Assembly: GCA_004558525.1 (NCBI GenBank)
Contig: SFCQ01000003.1
Coordinates: forward strand, 1-64,000
DNA length: 64,000 nucleotides
Direction: 5' to 3'
Origin: Clostridiales bacterium
GTDB lineage: Bacteria; Bacillota; Clostridia; Christensenellales; CAG-138
The notes beneath the pieces are model-generated. The model searched no databases and had not been told where the DNA came from. It worked only from the letters and a program-made list of their open reading frames with translations. Both the position numbers and the translations under genes were made by a program. Positions 24,325 through 32,473 of this stretch are shown piece after piece; the first letter of the stretch is position 1, and the number at the start of each line of letters is the position of its first letter.

Positions 24325-24788
24325 AGCTGATCCCGTTTGTCGTTAAGCAGCAGCTTAAGCTCCTCCATAAACGTGTTTATATCCTTAAACTGCCTGTATA
24401 CAGATGCAAAGCGAACATACGCCACCTCGTCAAGCTCCTTAAGCCCTTTCATAACAAGCTCGCCTATATAGTTGCTGGTTACCTCCTGCTCAAGGGTGTT
24501 GTTGACTTCCCTTACCACCTCTTCAACAAGCTTATCCATCTGCGCCGCGCTCACGGGCCTTTTCTCGCATGCCTTGCGCACGCCCATAAGCACCTTTTCG
24601 CTGTCAAACGTTTCCCTTCGGCCGTCCTTCTTTATAACCATTATGGGTATGTCTTCTATCTTCTCATATGTGGTAAAGCGCCTGCCGCAGGTCATGCACT
24701 CCCTGCGCCTGCGTATGCTTGTCCCATCGTCCGTTGGACGGGAATCAACTACCTTGCTCTCTGTGCCAAGGCAATATCTGCACTTCAT
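24321..24788 (-). CDS. nrdR: Transcriptional repressor NrdR
   Basis: 155 residues. The N-terminal zinc ribbon (CRYC at residues 3-6, CMTC further on, with VVDSRPTDDGTSIRRRREC between) is followed by the ATP-cone domain (VIKKDGRRETFDSEKVLMGVRKACEKRPV). NrdR senses ATP/dATP and represses ribonucleotide reductase genes. The ATG at 24788 starts the zinc ribbon and has GGAGG upstream; the frame to 24833 is not used. Confidence 0.96.
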   Translation of the reverse strand: MKCRYCLGTESKVVDSRPTDDGTSIRRRRECMTCGRRFTTYEKIEDIPIMVIKKDGRRETFDSEKVLMGVRKACEKRPVSAAQMDKLVEEVVREVNNTLEQEVTSNYIGELVMKGLKELDEVAYVRFASVYRQFKDINTFMEELKLLLNDKRDQL

Positions 24789-24815
24789 TGCTAATCCTCC
24801 GGAAAACTTTTGCCT

Positions 24816-24845
24816 ATTATACCATATAATCATTCAAAAAAGCAA
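24816..24845 (-). promoter_or_regulatory. Sigma-A-type promoter of nrdR-pgeF
   Basis: On the minus strand TTGCTT (24840-24845) and TATAAT (24816-24821) are 18 bases apart, about 28 bases from the nrdR start codon. Consensus match only. Confidence 0.5.
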
Positions 24846-24850
24846 AGCGT

Positions 24851-25099
24851 CTACAGCACCAAGTCCACCAAAATAACATCGTCGCCTATTTTGCTTATCT
24901 TGCAGAACGGTATAACAAGCTCCTCGTCGCTTTTAAGCAGCCCCCAAAGCTTTGGCGGGCCCGGTACTACTATGGAGCATACCGTGCCCGTGCAGCGGTC
25001 TATCTCCATATCGCACACTGCGCCCAGCCTCGCCCCGTCACGAAGGTTTATCACCTCCTTGCGCTTAAGCTCACAAAAGCTGATATTAGCCAAACTCAT
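24851..25099 (-). CDS. YlmC/YmxH-family sporulation protein (PRC-barrel)
   Basis: 82 residues. A single PRC-barrel domain: SFCELKRKEVINLRDGARLGAVCDMEID, then VPGPPKLWGLLKSDEELVIPF and KIGDDVILVD. The YlmC/YmxH family is restricted to spore formers and is often near sigG, nrdR or pgeF as here; its function is not known. The ATG at 25099 is preferred over a TTG at 25111, but GGGGTG touches the ATG so the exact start is uncertain. Confidence 0.85.
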   Translation of the reverse strand: MSLANISFCELKRKEVINLRDGARLGAVCDMEIDRCTGTVCSIVVPGPPKLWGLLKSDEELVIPFCKISKIGDDVILVDLVL

Positions 25100-25185
25100 C
25101 ACCCCATACAAAAGCTTATGCTAAAGCATGGCGGTATAAAACACAAAAGCTATCCCGGCGACGGGGGGTGTTCGTAAGACAGTTG

Positions 25186-25216
25186 ATCCTCCGTATGTTA
25201 CGATCATACGGAGGAT
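25186..25216. terminator. 12-bp perfect hairpin downstream of the SIMPL gene
   Basis: ATCCTCCGTATG and CATACGGAGGAT pair perfectly around a TTACGAT loop. It lies with the following hairpin between the SIMPL-gene stop and the ylmC start, probably as a tandem terminator for the minus-strand lipoprotein operon, though the arm also contains an anti-ribosome-site-like CCTCC. Confidence 0.55.
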
Positions 25217-25223
25217 TCAGTCT

Positions 25224-25256
25224 GTCAAAAAAGTGGCTGGTCGCCACTTTTTTGAC
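25224..25256. repeat. Solo copy of hairpin 1 of the dispersed element (terminator-like)
   Basis: GTCAAAAAAGTGGC, loop TGGTC, GCCACTTTTTTGAC: a 14-bp perfect stem with T/A runs on both strands, so it can terminate in both directions. It matches hairpin 1 of the long elements at 29.8, 31.5 and 37.7 kb apart from the loop. Confidence 0.8.
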
Positions 25257-25271
25257 ACTTTGAGCTGGGCA

Positions 25272-26069
25272 TCAGCCCTGCGCTTCAGCTATCCTGAACG
25301 TAATGCTCACGCGCGCATTTACGGTCAGATCGCCGGCGTTTACGGCGACTTCTGCGGCTGCCTCTGCCGAAGGCTCGCTTGTAGCCATGGGTGCAATGTT
25401 GTCATAAGCCTTGTTCGGGGTATAGCTTGAGCTTGTCTCGTTCACAGACGCAGGCACCCTGTCAATTACTACGCCAAGCGCCTCGGCCATAGCGTCTGCC
25501 TTGCCCGTAGCTTCCTCTATGGCGGCCTTCAAGGCGGCCTGGTATGCGCCGGAGCTATCCGAGACCGAAAGGCTAAGGCCGTATGTACCCGTCGCGCCGG
25601 CGGCTATGGCGTCGCCCAGTACCTTGCCTACATCGTCTATGCTGCGTATGGTGACCTTAACAACGTTCTCCATCTCATAGCCTACCACTACCGCAGGGGA
25701 CTTATCATAATCGTACCTTTCGTTAAGGCTCACGTTTTCGGTAGTTATATCCTCTTCCTTTACGCCGGCAGCCTTTATGGCCTCAAGCACCTTGCTCATA
25801 AGCTCGCTGTTGTCAGCCTGAGCCTTCGCAGGGTCGGCGTCAGAGGTGGTCACCCTTATGTAAGCCGTGGCCATATCCGGCGTAAGCGTTGCCGAACCGG
25901 AACCGGAAACCACTATCACCTTTTTGTCCTCCGCTTTTTCTTCAATTATTTTTACCTCCGGATTTATCACCTGCGGCGCCTGTGTGTTGGTATCCTGCTC
26001 CACAGCCTTGCAGCCCGCAAAGGCCAGCGTGCACACGAACGCCATCAGCAAAGCTATGCTCTTTTTCAT
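25272..26069 (-). CDS. SIMPL-domain (DUF541) lipoprotein
   Basis: 265 residues. A lipoprotein signal peptide with lipobox LAFAGC (Cys at about 19) is followed by a Gln/Thr linker and one SIMPL/DUF541 domain (VVSGSGSATLTPDMATAYIRVTT, then GYEMENVVKVTIRSIDDVGKVLGDAIAAGATG, then a KADAMAEALG segment). The family forms oligomeric periplasmic or outer-face proteins of unclear function. GGAGG 9 bases upstream fixes the ATG at 26069. An earlier ATG (26090) overlaps the upstream stop but lacks a ribosome site. Co-transcribed with the DUF4349 gene. Confidence 0.85.
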   Translation of the reverse strand: MKKSIALLMAFVCTLAFAGCKAVEQDTNTQAPQVINPEVKIIEEKAEDKKVIVVSGSGSATLTPDMATAYIRVTTSDADPAKAQADNSELMSKVLEAIKAAGVKEEDITTENVSLNERYDYDKSPAVVVGYEMENVVKVTIRSIDDVGKVLGDAIAAGATGTYGLSLSVSDSSGAYQAALKAAIEEATGKADAMAEALGVVIDRVPASVNETSSSYTPNKAYDNIAPMATSEPSAEAAAEVAVNAGDLTVNARVSITFRIAEAQG

Positions 26070-26086
26070 TTTGTTCTGCCTCCGTA

Positions 26087-27151
26087 TCATTTATTATTGT
26101 CCTGTTGGGCGTTATTCTGCTGCATCTGCTGTTGCTGCTGATAGTACGCCTGCTGCTGCTGATAGTACGCCTGCTGCTGTTGCTGCTGAGCGGCGTATAG
26201 CTGCGCCTTCTTTGCCCTGTTCTTCTTCACGGCATGCTTTACTATAAATACCACCGCAACCGTTATCGCAGCAAGTATTATCAATACCGGCAGGCTGGAC
26301 ACGAACCATACAAAGAAGTTTACAAAGAACGTGGCAACGCCGTTCAATGTATCGGTAAAGCCTTCGCTTATCCTTTCGCCGGTGCCTTTTGTATCCGCGG
26401 GGCCGGATATCGCGTTGCGCTCGTTTATGCTAAGGTCTATGGTGGTGTAGGCAATAAGCGCATCATAGCGTTTCAGCGTGCCGGTAAGCTCCTCTATCTG
26501 GAGCATGACCTCGCTTATGCGCTCCTCAAGCGTTATAATGTCGGCAAGATTGTCTGTCTCCACCATTATGGCCCTCAGCCTTTCAAGCTGATCCTTCAAT
26601 ACCGCAAGCCTTGTATCCACATCAAAGTACTGGTCGGTAACATCATCGGTATAATCATGAATATAGTCGACCTTGCCAAGCCGCTGCACGCCGCTCACGA
26701 AATCGGAAGCCTTCTCCGCCGGCACTCTAAGCGTCATGGAAAGGCTGCGCCCGCTGTCGCCATAGGCTTCCGGCTTTGAGCCTGACAGGCTTGAGCTCAG
26801 CACATAGCCGCCAAGCTCGCTGAGCTTAGCGTTTATATAAGCCAAATCGTCGTCAAACGTGTTTGTAGCAAGGCTTATATCGTAATTTCTTATTATCTTG
26901 CGCCCGCCGTACATGTCGCCGGTGTTCAGCTTGGCCTTATCCATGTCAGCATAAGCTGACGTATCAAGCCCATATTCATAGGCTGTTGCTGCGCCTGGCG
27001 CCGGCGCTTCGGCGGGCTCAGTATAGGCAGCATCCTCTGTAACGGCATAATTATAGCCATCAGCCATATCCTTGCTGTTTGAGCTGCATCCGGCAAAGCA
27101 GAGCATAAGCGCCATAGCGGCGGAGAGCATTGCAATCATGAGTTTTTTCAC
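26087..27151 (-). CDS. DUF4349 lipoprotein with Gln/Tyr-repeat tail
   Basis: 354 residues from a GTG at 27151 with GAGGAGG upstream. Lipobox LCFAGCSS, acidic linker, then the DUF4349 domain (RKIIRNYDISLATNTFDDDLAYI, LRVPAEKASDFVSGVQRLGKVDYI) and a long coiled coil (LEERISEVMLQIEELTGTLKRYDAL region). A C-terminal membrane helix (about residues 270-300) follows a conserved NERNA segment, and the protein ends in a tail of about 30 residues rich in Gln, with the unit QQQQAYY repeated. The tail would be cytoplasmic. Function unknown; paired with a SIMPL lipoprotein, suggesting an envelope role. Confidence 0.82.
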   Translation of the reverse strand: MKKLMIAMLSAAMALMLCFAGCSSNSKDMADGYNYAVTEDAAYTEPAEAPAPGAATAYEYGLDTSAYADMDKAKLNTGDMYGGRKIIRNYDISLATNTFDDDLAYINAKLSELGGYVLSSSLSGSKPEAYGDSGRSLSMTLRVPAEKASDFVSGVQRLGKVDYIHDYTDDVTDQYFDVDTRLAVLKDQLERLRAIMVETDNLADIITLEERISEVMLQIEELTGTLKRYDALIAYTTIDLSINERNAISGPADTKGTGERISEGFTDTLNGVATFFVNFFVWFVSSLPVLIILAAITVAVVFIVKHAVKKNRAKKAQLYAAQQQQQQAYYQQQQAYYQQQQQMQQNNAQQDNNK

Positions 27152-27373
27152 TGTGGTGTCCTCCTCATATCGTTGTTCATCTTGTTTTCTGTTTATATAA
27201 CGCATGTTGTCTGGTAAAGGTTGCATCGTTTGTGCATCAATACCGCTGTATATATATTGTATAGCATATTTGATATGCGGGCAACAAAAAAGCTCTTCGT
27301 CCATATATATTGCAAGGCTAATAAATCAGGCTTTTCCGGGCAATAATAGAACGAGAAAGGGCGGGTATTTGCT

Positions 27374-29767
27374 ATGAAAAAAGCCGACGCATCAAACAAG
27401 AACGAACTGAGCTTTTCAAAAAAGCTGTGGCGCACGCTGCGCGCACTGCTGCTTATAGGCGCCGCGTGCATAGCGGCGTTTTTGCTGTTTTTCTCGGTAA
27501 AGCTGCTTAATCTTGATTCCTGGAATGATTTTGACCCAAACAGGATACTTTCTGCACCCCAGACGCTTATTCTTTACGATAAGGATAACAACGAAGCTAT
27601 AAGGCTGCATGCCAGCGAGGATAGAGTATACATCCCCATAAAAGAAATACCGGACCATGTACAAAAAGCCTTTATTTCGGCTGAGGACGCGCGCTTTTAC
27701 AAGCACAACGGCGTTGACTTTATACGCGTTATGGGCGCGCTGTGGACTGACATAAAGGCCATGCGCTATGTTCAGGGTGCAAGCACCATAACCCAGCAGC
27801 TAATAAAGCTCAGCCACCTTACTCCGGAAAAAACGCTGGCAAGAAAGCTTGAGGAAGCGGTTTTAGCCATGCAGATGGAAAGGCTGTATTCAAAGGATCA
27901 GATACTTGAAATGTATTTGAATTACGTATATTTCGGCGCAGGCTGCTACGGCATAGAGGCGGCGGCGCTGAATTATTTCGGGGTAAGCGCGAAGGAGCTT
28001 ACGGTGGCACAGGCTGCAGACCTTGCTGGCATACTCAAGTCGCCGTCAAATTATGCGCCGCATATAGACAGGGAGGCTTCCACAAAGCGCCGCAACAACG
28101 TGATAAGGCTGATGTATGAATATGGCTATATATCTGACCAGCAGAGGGAGGAAGCGACGGCAGAGCCTCTTGTTCTGGTCGAAAAGCAGCCTCAGCACAG
28201 GGGCTATTATATAGACGCCGCGCTCGACGAAGCGTGCGGCAAGCTCAACATAACGCTTGAGGAGCTGCTTTGCGGCGGCTACAGGGTATACACCTCAATG
28301 GACAGCGAGCTGCAAAAGCTATCCGAGCAGACGCTTAACGACAGCTCCCTTTTCCCCGAAAACAGCAACGGCTGCCAGGCGGCAATAGCCATAGTTGAGC
28401 CGGATACCGGCTTTGTGCTCGCTATGGTAGGCGGACGCGGCGAAGCCGGAGCCATGGCGTTCAACAGGGCCGCTGATATACGCAGGCAGCCGGGCTCGCT
28501 TATAAAGCCTGTAATAGTATATGCGCCCGCGCTTGAAAGCCTTAACTACACGGCGGCGACAATGCTGCTTGACGAGCCTATGGATTTTAACGGTTACTCC
28601 CCCCAAAACGCAGGCGGCAGGCATTACGGCTGGGTAACGCTGCGCGACGCCGTAAAAAGATCGCTCAACGTACCCGCGGTAAAGGTGCTTTCGGAATTGG
28701 GCGTTGAGAGGGGGAAGGAGTTTGCAAAAAGCCTCGGCATAGAGTTTGACGAAAGCGACACCAGCCTTACCCTCGCGCTTGGCGGGTTTTCATACGGCGT
28801 ATCGCCGCTGCAAATGGCGGAGGCCTATGCCGCCTTCGCCTCCGGGGGCATATACAGGGAGGCAAGCCTTGTCGTTACGATAACGGACGCATACGGCAAT
28901 ACCCTCTACCAGCATAAGGACGAAGGCAAAAGGGTGATGAGCGAGGGCAACGCATATATACTTACCAGCATGCTCGAAAGCGTTGTGAACGAAGGCACCG
29001 GCAAAAGGCTGAAGGAGCTTGATATGGAGCTTGCCGGAAAAACCGGCACCGTTGATCAGGACGAGGGCAACCGCGACGCATGGATGGCCGTGTATAACAA
29101 AGAATACTCCGCCTGCGTATGGATGGGCTACGACAGCGCAAGGGAGGGGTCCCTTCCGGCAGACGCAAACGGAGGAAAGTATCCGGCATTTATACTGCAC
29201 AGGCTTTTTTCATCAATATATGCCGAAAAACAGGCGCCTGTTTTCAGCATGCCTGAAGGAGTAGAAACAGTAAAGCTTGACGGCTACACCCTGTCCTCAG
29301 AGCATAAGGCGGTGCTTGCGAACGCATTTACGCCTAAAGACAGCATAGTAAATGAGGTGTTTTTGGCAAAAGATGTGCCTGATGAGACCACGCTGTACTG
29401 GTCCGTGCCAAAGGCGCCAAGGAGCATAAGCGTTGAGCTTAACGAGGAAGGCTATCCCATGATACGCTTCATGACGAGCCAGAGGGGCATGGATTACTGC
29501 GTATACAGGCTAAACTACGGCCAGCCCACGCTGTTAGCCACGCTGAACGGCGACGGCGAGCTGAGCTATGCCGACTATTCCGCATCAAACGGCGCAAACT
29601 ACTATTATGTCGTTGCCGAACACCCGAAGCTTAGCATTGCCGGTCACGCGGCCCAGGGGGTGCCGACAAGGACCGTGAGCATAATGGTAGATCGAGCGTC
29701 CTATCAAAATAAGAACGGCGTTATTCCCGAAATACTGCTCGAGGATACCGAATTTGATGATGAATAG
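27374..29767 (+). CDS. Class A penicillin-binding protein (transglycosylase/transpeptidase)
   Basis: 797 residues. Cytoplasmic N-terminus and one membrane helix (about residues 21-45), a GT51 glycosyltransferase domain with catalytic Glu in ISAEDARFYKHNGVD (about Glu104) and GASTITQQL, then a penicillin-binding transpeptidase domain with active-site Ser375 in RQPGSLIKP (SxxK), SLNVPAVKVL (SxN) and KTGT near residue 556. A C-terminal fibronectin-like segment follows. It polymerises and cross-links peptidoglycan outside the membrane. The ATG at 27374 has a GGG-rich site upstream. Transcribed alone, divergent from the lipoproteins; a terminator hairpin follows two bases after its stop. Confidence 0.93.
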   Translation: MKKADASNKNELSFSKKLWRTLRALLLIGAACIAAFLLFFSVKLLNLDSWNDFDPNRILSAPQTLILYDKDNNEAIRLHASEDRVYIPIKEIPDHVQKAFISAEDARFYKHNGVDFIRVMGALWTDIKAMRYVQGASTITQQLIKLSHLTPEKTLARKLEEAVLAMQMERLYSKDQILEMYLNYVYFGAGCYGIEAAALNYFGVSAKELTVAQAADLAGILKSPSNYAPHIDREASTKRRNNVIRLMYEYGYISDQQREEATAEPLVLVEKQPQHRGYYIDAALDEACGKLNITLEELLCGGYRVYTSMDSELQKLSEQTLNDSSLFPENSNGCQAAIAIVEPDTGFVLAMVGGRGEAGAMAFNRAADIRRQPGSLIKPVIVYAPALESLNYTAATMLLDEPMDFNGYSPQNAGGRHYGWVTLRDAVKRSLNVPAVKVLSELGVERGKEFAKSLGIEFDESDTSLTLALGGFSYGVSPLQMAEAYAAFASGGIYREASLVVTITDAYGNTLYQHKDEGKRVMSEGNAYILTSMLESVVNEGTGKRLKELDMELAGKTGTVDQDEGNRDAWMAVYNKEYSACVWMGYDSAREGSLPADANGGKYPAFILHRLFSSIYAEKQAPVFSMPEGVETVKLDGYTLSSEHKAVLANAFTPKDSIVNEVFLAKDVPDETTLYWSVPKAPRSISVELNEEGYPMIRFMTSQRGMDYCVYRLNYGQPTLLATLNGDGELSYADYSASNGANYYYVVAEHPKLSIAGHAAQGVPTRTVSIMVDRASYQNKNGVIPEILLEDTEFDDE

Positions 29768-29768
29768 C

Positions 29769-29794
29769 AAAAGAGGGCTTCTATGCCCCCTTTT
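29769..29794. terminator. Terminator hairpin, left copy flanking the repeat element
   Basis: AAAAGAGGGC, a TTCTAT loop and GCCCCCTTTT form the terminator of the PBP gene. The same 26 bases, with one mismatch, recur at 29995-30020 on the far side of the repeat element. Confidence 0.8.
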
Positions 29795-29994
29795 GAGAGT
29801 ATCAAAAAAGTGGCTGAACGCCACTTTTTTGAGTTTTTTCGGGTTTCGCCTCTCGCATTCGCTCCCGGGCGGCAAAACCCGCAAAGTACGAAAACCTAAA
29901 GATTTTCATCCGTTCTGACGTGCGTGCCGTCAGAGCCGGAATTAGCTTAAGGGGCAGCTGCCCCTTAACAATCCCGGGGTTTATCGACAGACTG
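29795..29994 (+). repeat. Dispersed five-hairpin element, copy B
   Basis: About 200 bases beginning GAGAGTATC and ending near TATCGACAGACTG. In order: hairpin 1 (AAAAAAGTGGC/GCCACTTTTTT), hairpin 2 (GGTTTCGCC-type arm with GGCAAAACC, partly unpaired here), hairpin 3 (GAAAACCT/GATTTTC), hairpin 4 (TCTGACG/CGTCAGA) and hairpin 5, which in this copy is a perfect 22-base palindrome around AAGGGGCAGCTGCCCCTT. No open reading frame of note. It lies between converging genes and is flanked by 26-base direct copies of the local terminator. Confidence 0.85.
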
Positions 29995-30020
29995 AAAAGA
30001 GGGCTTCTATGCCCTCTTTT
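29995..30020. terminator. Terminator hairpin, right copy flanking the repeat element
   Basis: AAAAGAGGGC, TTCTAT, GCCCTCTTTT: a perfectly paired version of the hairpin at 29769-29794. It can end the minus-strand aminotransferase transcript. A further GCCCTCTTTTT follows immediately. Confidence 0.8.
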
Positions 30021-30074
30021 TGCCCTCTTTTTCAGTGATTCGTATTGTGATTTATAGCTGTCAGCCCTATACGC

Positions 30075-31349
30075 TCATTTTGCGAGCAGCTTTTCGGCGG
30101 CGGCAAGCTTTATGCAGGCGCACAGCACCTGCATGGCCTGCTCAAGCTCCTCCTTTGTCGGGAAGCTCGGCGCTATGCGCAGGTTCCTGTCGTTAGGGTC
30201 CTTTCCATACGGGAAGGTCGCGCCTGGTCCGGTCATTACAACGCCTGCCTCCTTCATAAGGGCATGCACGCGCTTTGCGCAGCCGTCCATGACGTCAAGG
30301 CTCACGAAGTAGCCGCCCTTAGGCCTGTTGTAGCTGGCTATGCCAAGCGGGGCTATGTTCTCGTCAAGCGAGGTTATAACGGCGTCAAACTTGGGCTTCA
30401 TTATGGCGGCATGCTTCTTCATATGCTCTATAACGCCCGCCTTATCCTTAAGGAAGAGCACATGCCTGAGTTGGTTAAGCTTATCATAGCTTATTATTTC
30501 GGCATTGAGCAGCTTCTTCATATAATCCATATTGGCGCGGCTGGTGGCAAAGCATGCAACGCCCGCGCCCGGGAAGGTTATCTTTGATGTTGAGGCGAAC
30601 TCATACACCATGTCCGCATTGCCGTTTTCGCGGCAGAGCGTGAGTATGTCAGGGAAGGGAAGATACTCGCCGTCAAACTCATGTATGCAGTATGCGTTAT
30701 CCCACATTAGCAGGAAATCCGGCGCAGCGGGTCTTAACGAGGCTATGCGCCTTATTGTATCCATTCCGTACACTATTCCTTCGGGATTAGAGTACTTGGG
30801 AACGCACCACATTCCCTTTACGTCCTTATCCTTTACAAGCTCCTCCACCGCATCCATATCAGGCCCGTTCTCAGTCATGGGAACATTTATCATCTCAATG
30901 CCGAAGCTCTGGCATACGGTAAAGTGCCTGTCGTATCCGGGAACAGGGCAGAGGAACTTTACCTTATCCAGCTTTGCCCAGGGCTTTTCGCTGTGCAGAA
31001 GTCCATGCGTAAAAGCCTTTGCGATAACGTCGTACATAAGGTTGAGGCTGGCGCTGCCGCCGACAAAAACCTCTTCAACATCAACATCAAGTATTTCGGC
31101 AAAAAGCTTGCGGCAGCTCGGCAGGCCCTCAAGCGTGCCGTAGTTGCGGGCGTCAATACCGTCCATGGTGCAGTTGGCAGGATCAATTATGGTCAAAAGC
31201 TCGTTTGAAAGCTCAAGCTGGGCCTTGGAGGGCTTACCTCTTGCCATATTCAGATCTAATCCCTTTGCTTTGCAAGCTTCGTATTCCTTAAGAGCCGCAT
31301 CATAAAACTCCTTAAGTTCGCCGCTCGTCATTTCAGAAAGCTGCTTCAT
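30075..31349 (-). CDS. Aspartate aminotransferase, subgroup Ic (MocR-type aminotransferase family)
   Basis: 424 residues, soluble fold-type I PLP enzyme. The N-terminal LNMARGKPSKAQLELS, the GGSASLNLMYDV cofactor-binding loop, NPEGIVYGMDTIRR with WDNAYCIHEF, and the PLP-lysine region FASTSKITFPGAG are characteristic of the Aminotran_MocR group, whose characterised members transaminate aspartate. The C-terminal NLRIAPSFPTKEEL contains the substrate-carboxylate Arg. GGAGG precedes the ATG by about 7 bases. It is monocistronic, divergent from the Sir2 gene. Confidence 0.88.
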   Translation of the reverse strand: MKQLSEMTSGELKEFYDAALKEYEACKAKGLDLNMARGKPSKAQLELSNELLTIIDPANCTMDGIDARNYGTLEGLPSCRKLFAEILDVDVEEVFVGGSASLNLMYDVIAKAFTHGLLHSEKPWAKLDKVKFLCPVPGYDRHFTVCQSFGIEMINVPMTENGPDMDAVEELVKDKDVKGMWCVPKYSNPEGIVYGMDTIRRIASLRPAAPDFLLMWDNAYCIHEFDGEYLPFPDILTLCRENGNADMVYEFASTSKITFPGAGVACFATSRANMDYMKKLLNAEIISYDKLNQLRHVLFLKDKAGVIEHMKKHAAIMKPKFDAVITSLDENIAPLGIASYNRPKGGYFVSLDVMDGCAKRVHALMKEAGVVMTGPGATFPYGKDPNDRNLRIAPSFPTKEELEQAMQVLCACIKLAAAEKLLAK

Positions 31350-31460
31350 AAAATACCTCCGCTGAATCGTTATATCCGAATTGTACCTTAAAATGAAGGA
31401 TAAGTAAATAGTGATGAAGGATTTCCTGCATTATTTATTGAATATGTAAAGACTGCAATG

Positions 31461-31660
31461 TCAGCCTGTCGAAAAAACCTGGGGTTGTTAAGGGGCGGCT
31501 GCCCCTTAAGCTTTATTCCGGCTCTGACGACATGTGCGTCAGAACGGATGAAAACCTTCAGGTTTTCGTACTTTGCAGGTTTTGCCGCCCGGGAGCTAAT
31601 GCGAGAGGCAAAACCTGTGAAAACTCGAAAAAGTGGCGTTCAGCCACTTTTTCGACACTT
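31461..31660 (-). repeat. Dispersed five-hairpin element, copy C
   Basis: Same element as at 29.8 and 37.7 kb in opposite orientation, from TCAGCCTGTCGA to TCGACACTT. All five stems pair: TTAAGGGGC/GCCCCTTAA, TCTGACG/CGTCAGA, GAAAACCT/AGGTTTTC, GGTTTTGCC/GGCAAAACC and CGAAAAAGTGGC/GCCACTTTTTCG. Unlike the other copies it lies between divergent genes, in the 5' region of the aminotransferase and the Sir2 gene. The hairpin 4 loop differs (CACATGT-type) while its stem is kept. No flanking direct repeat is evident. Confidence 0.85.
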
Positions 31661-31711
31661 ATGGCGATAGATTTGTTATAATATACTAACATATATCATA
31701 GGAGGTGCGCT

Positions 31712-32473
31712 GTGGACAGCATTGACAGCATTGACAGCATCGATAAGATAAATATGCTGAAAAGCATGATAGCCCAAAGCGGAAGGATAGCCTTCCTTGG
31801 CGGCGCCGGAGTTTCCACCGAAAGCGGCATACCGGATTTCAGGAGCGAAAACGGCTATTTTGACGCGATACGCAAATTTGGCCAGCCTCCTGAGGAGCTG
31901 CTTTCGCACACGTTTTTCATGCAGCATCCGGACATATTCTTCAGCTATTACAAATCAACGCTTTTGGCGGCCGGCGCAAAGCCGAACAAGGCGCATTACG
32001 CATTGGCAATGCTTGAAAAAGCGGGCAAGCTCACAGCCGTCATAACCCAGAATATAGACGGGCTGCATCAGATGGCCGGCAGCAAAAACGTGCTTGAGCT
32101 GCACGGCAGCATATTCAGGAATTACTGCATGAGCTGCCGCAAAAGCTACACTGCGCAAGAGGTGCAAAGGTTTGACGGCGTGCCACGATGCAGCTGCGGC
32201 GGCATAATAAAGCCGGACGTCGTTTTATATGAAGAAGGCCTCGACCAAAATGTGCTCAGGAGCGCCATTACCCACATAATGCGCGCAGATATGCTGATAG
32301 TTGGCGGCACGAGCCTTAATGTATACCCCGCAAACGGCTTGATAGATTACTACAGGGGGAGCAGGCTTGTGCTGATAAATAAAAGCGAGACTAATTATGA
32401 CGGCAGGGCTGATCTTGTTATACACGATTTCATAGGCAAGGTATTGAGCGAAGCCACAGAGGGTATAAAGTGA
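31712..32473 (+). CDS. Sir2-family NAD-dependent protein deacylase (sirtuin)
   Basis: 253 residues from GTG with GGAGG upstream. Motifs: GGAGVSTESGIPDFRS for NAD, TQNIDGLHQMAGS, catalytic His in LHGSIFRNYCMSC, a four-cysteine zinc site (CMSC and CSC pairs), and VGGTSLNVYPA. It removes acetyl or longer acyl groups from lysines using NAD. The N-terminus is three imperfect copies of the GACAGCATT unit (Asp-Ser-Ile repeats), likely a slippage-prone tract. The stop overlaps the start of the cation transporter by four bases, implying coupled translation. Confidence 0.93.
   Translation: MDSIDSIDSIDKINMLKSMIAQSGRIAFLGGAGVSTESGIPDFRSENGYFDAIRKFGQPPEELLSHTFFMQHPDIFFSYYKSTLLAAGAKPNKAHYALAMLEKAGKLTAVITQNIDGLHQMAGSKNVLELHGSIFRNYCMSCRKSYTAQEVQRFDGVPRCSCGGIIKPDVVLYEEGLDQNVLRSAITHIMRADMLIVGGTSLNVYPANGLIDYYRGSRLVLINKSETNYDGRADLVIHDFIGKVLSEATEGIK

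Noticed and set aside
26110..26195. Short repeated units considered as a CRISPR-like or tandem non-coding array
   Set aside because: The repeat is in frame and encodes the Gln/Tyr tail of a lipoprotein; no spacer structure.
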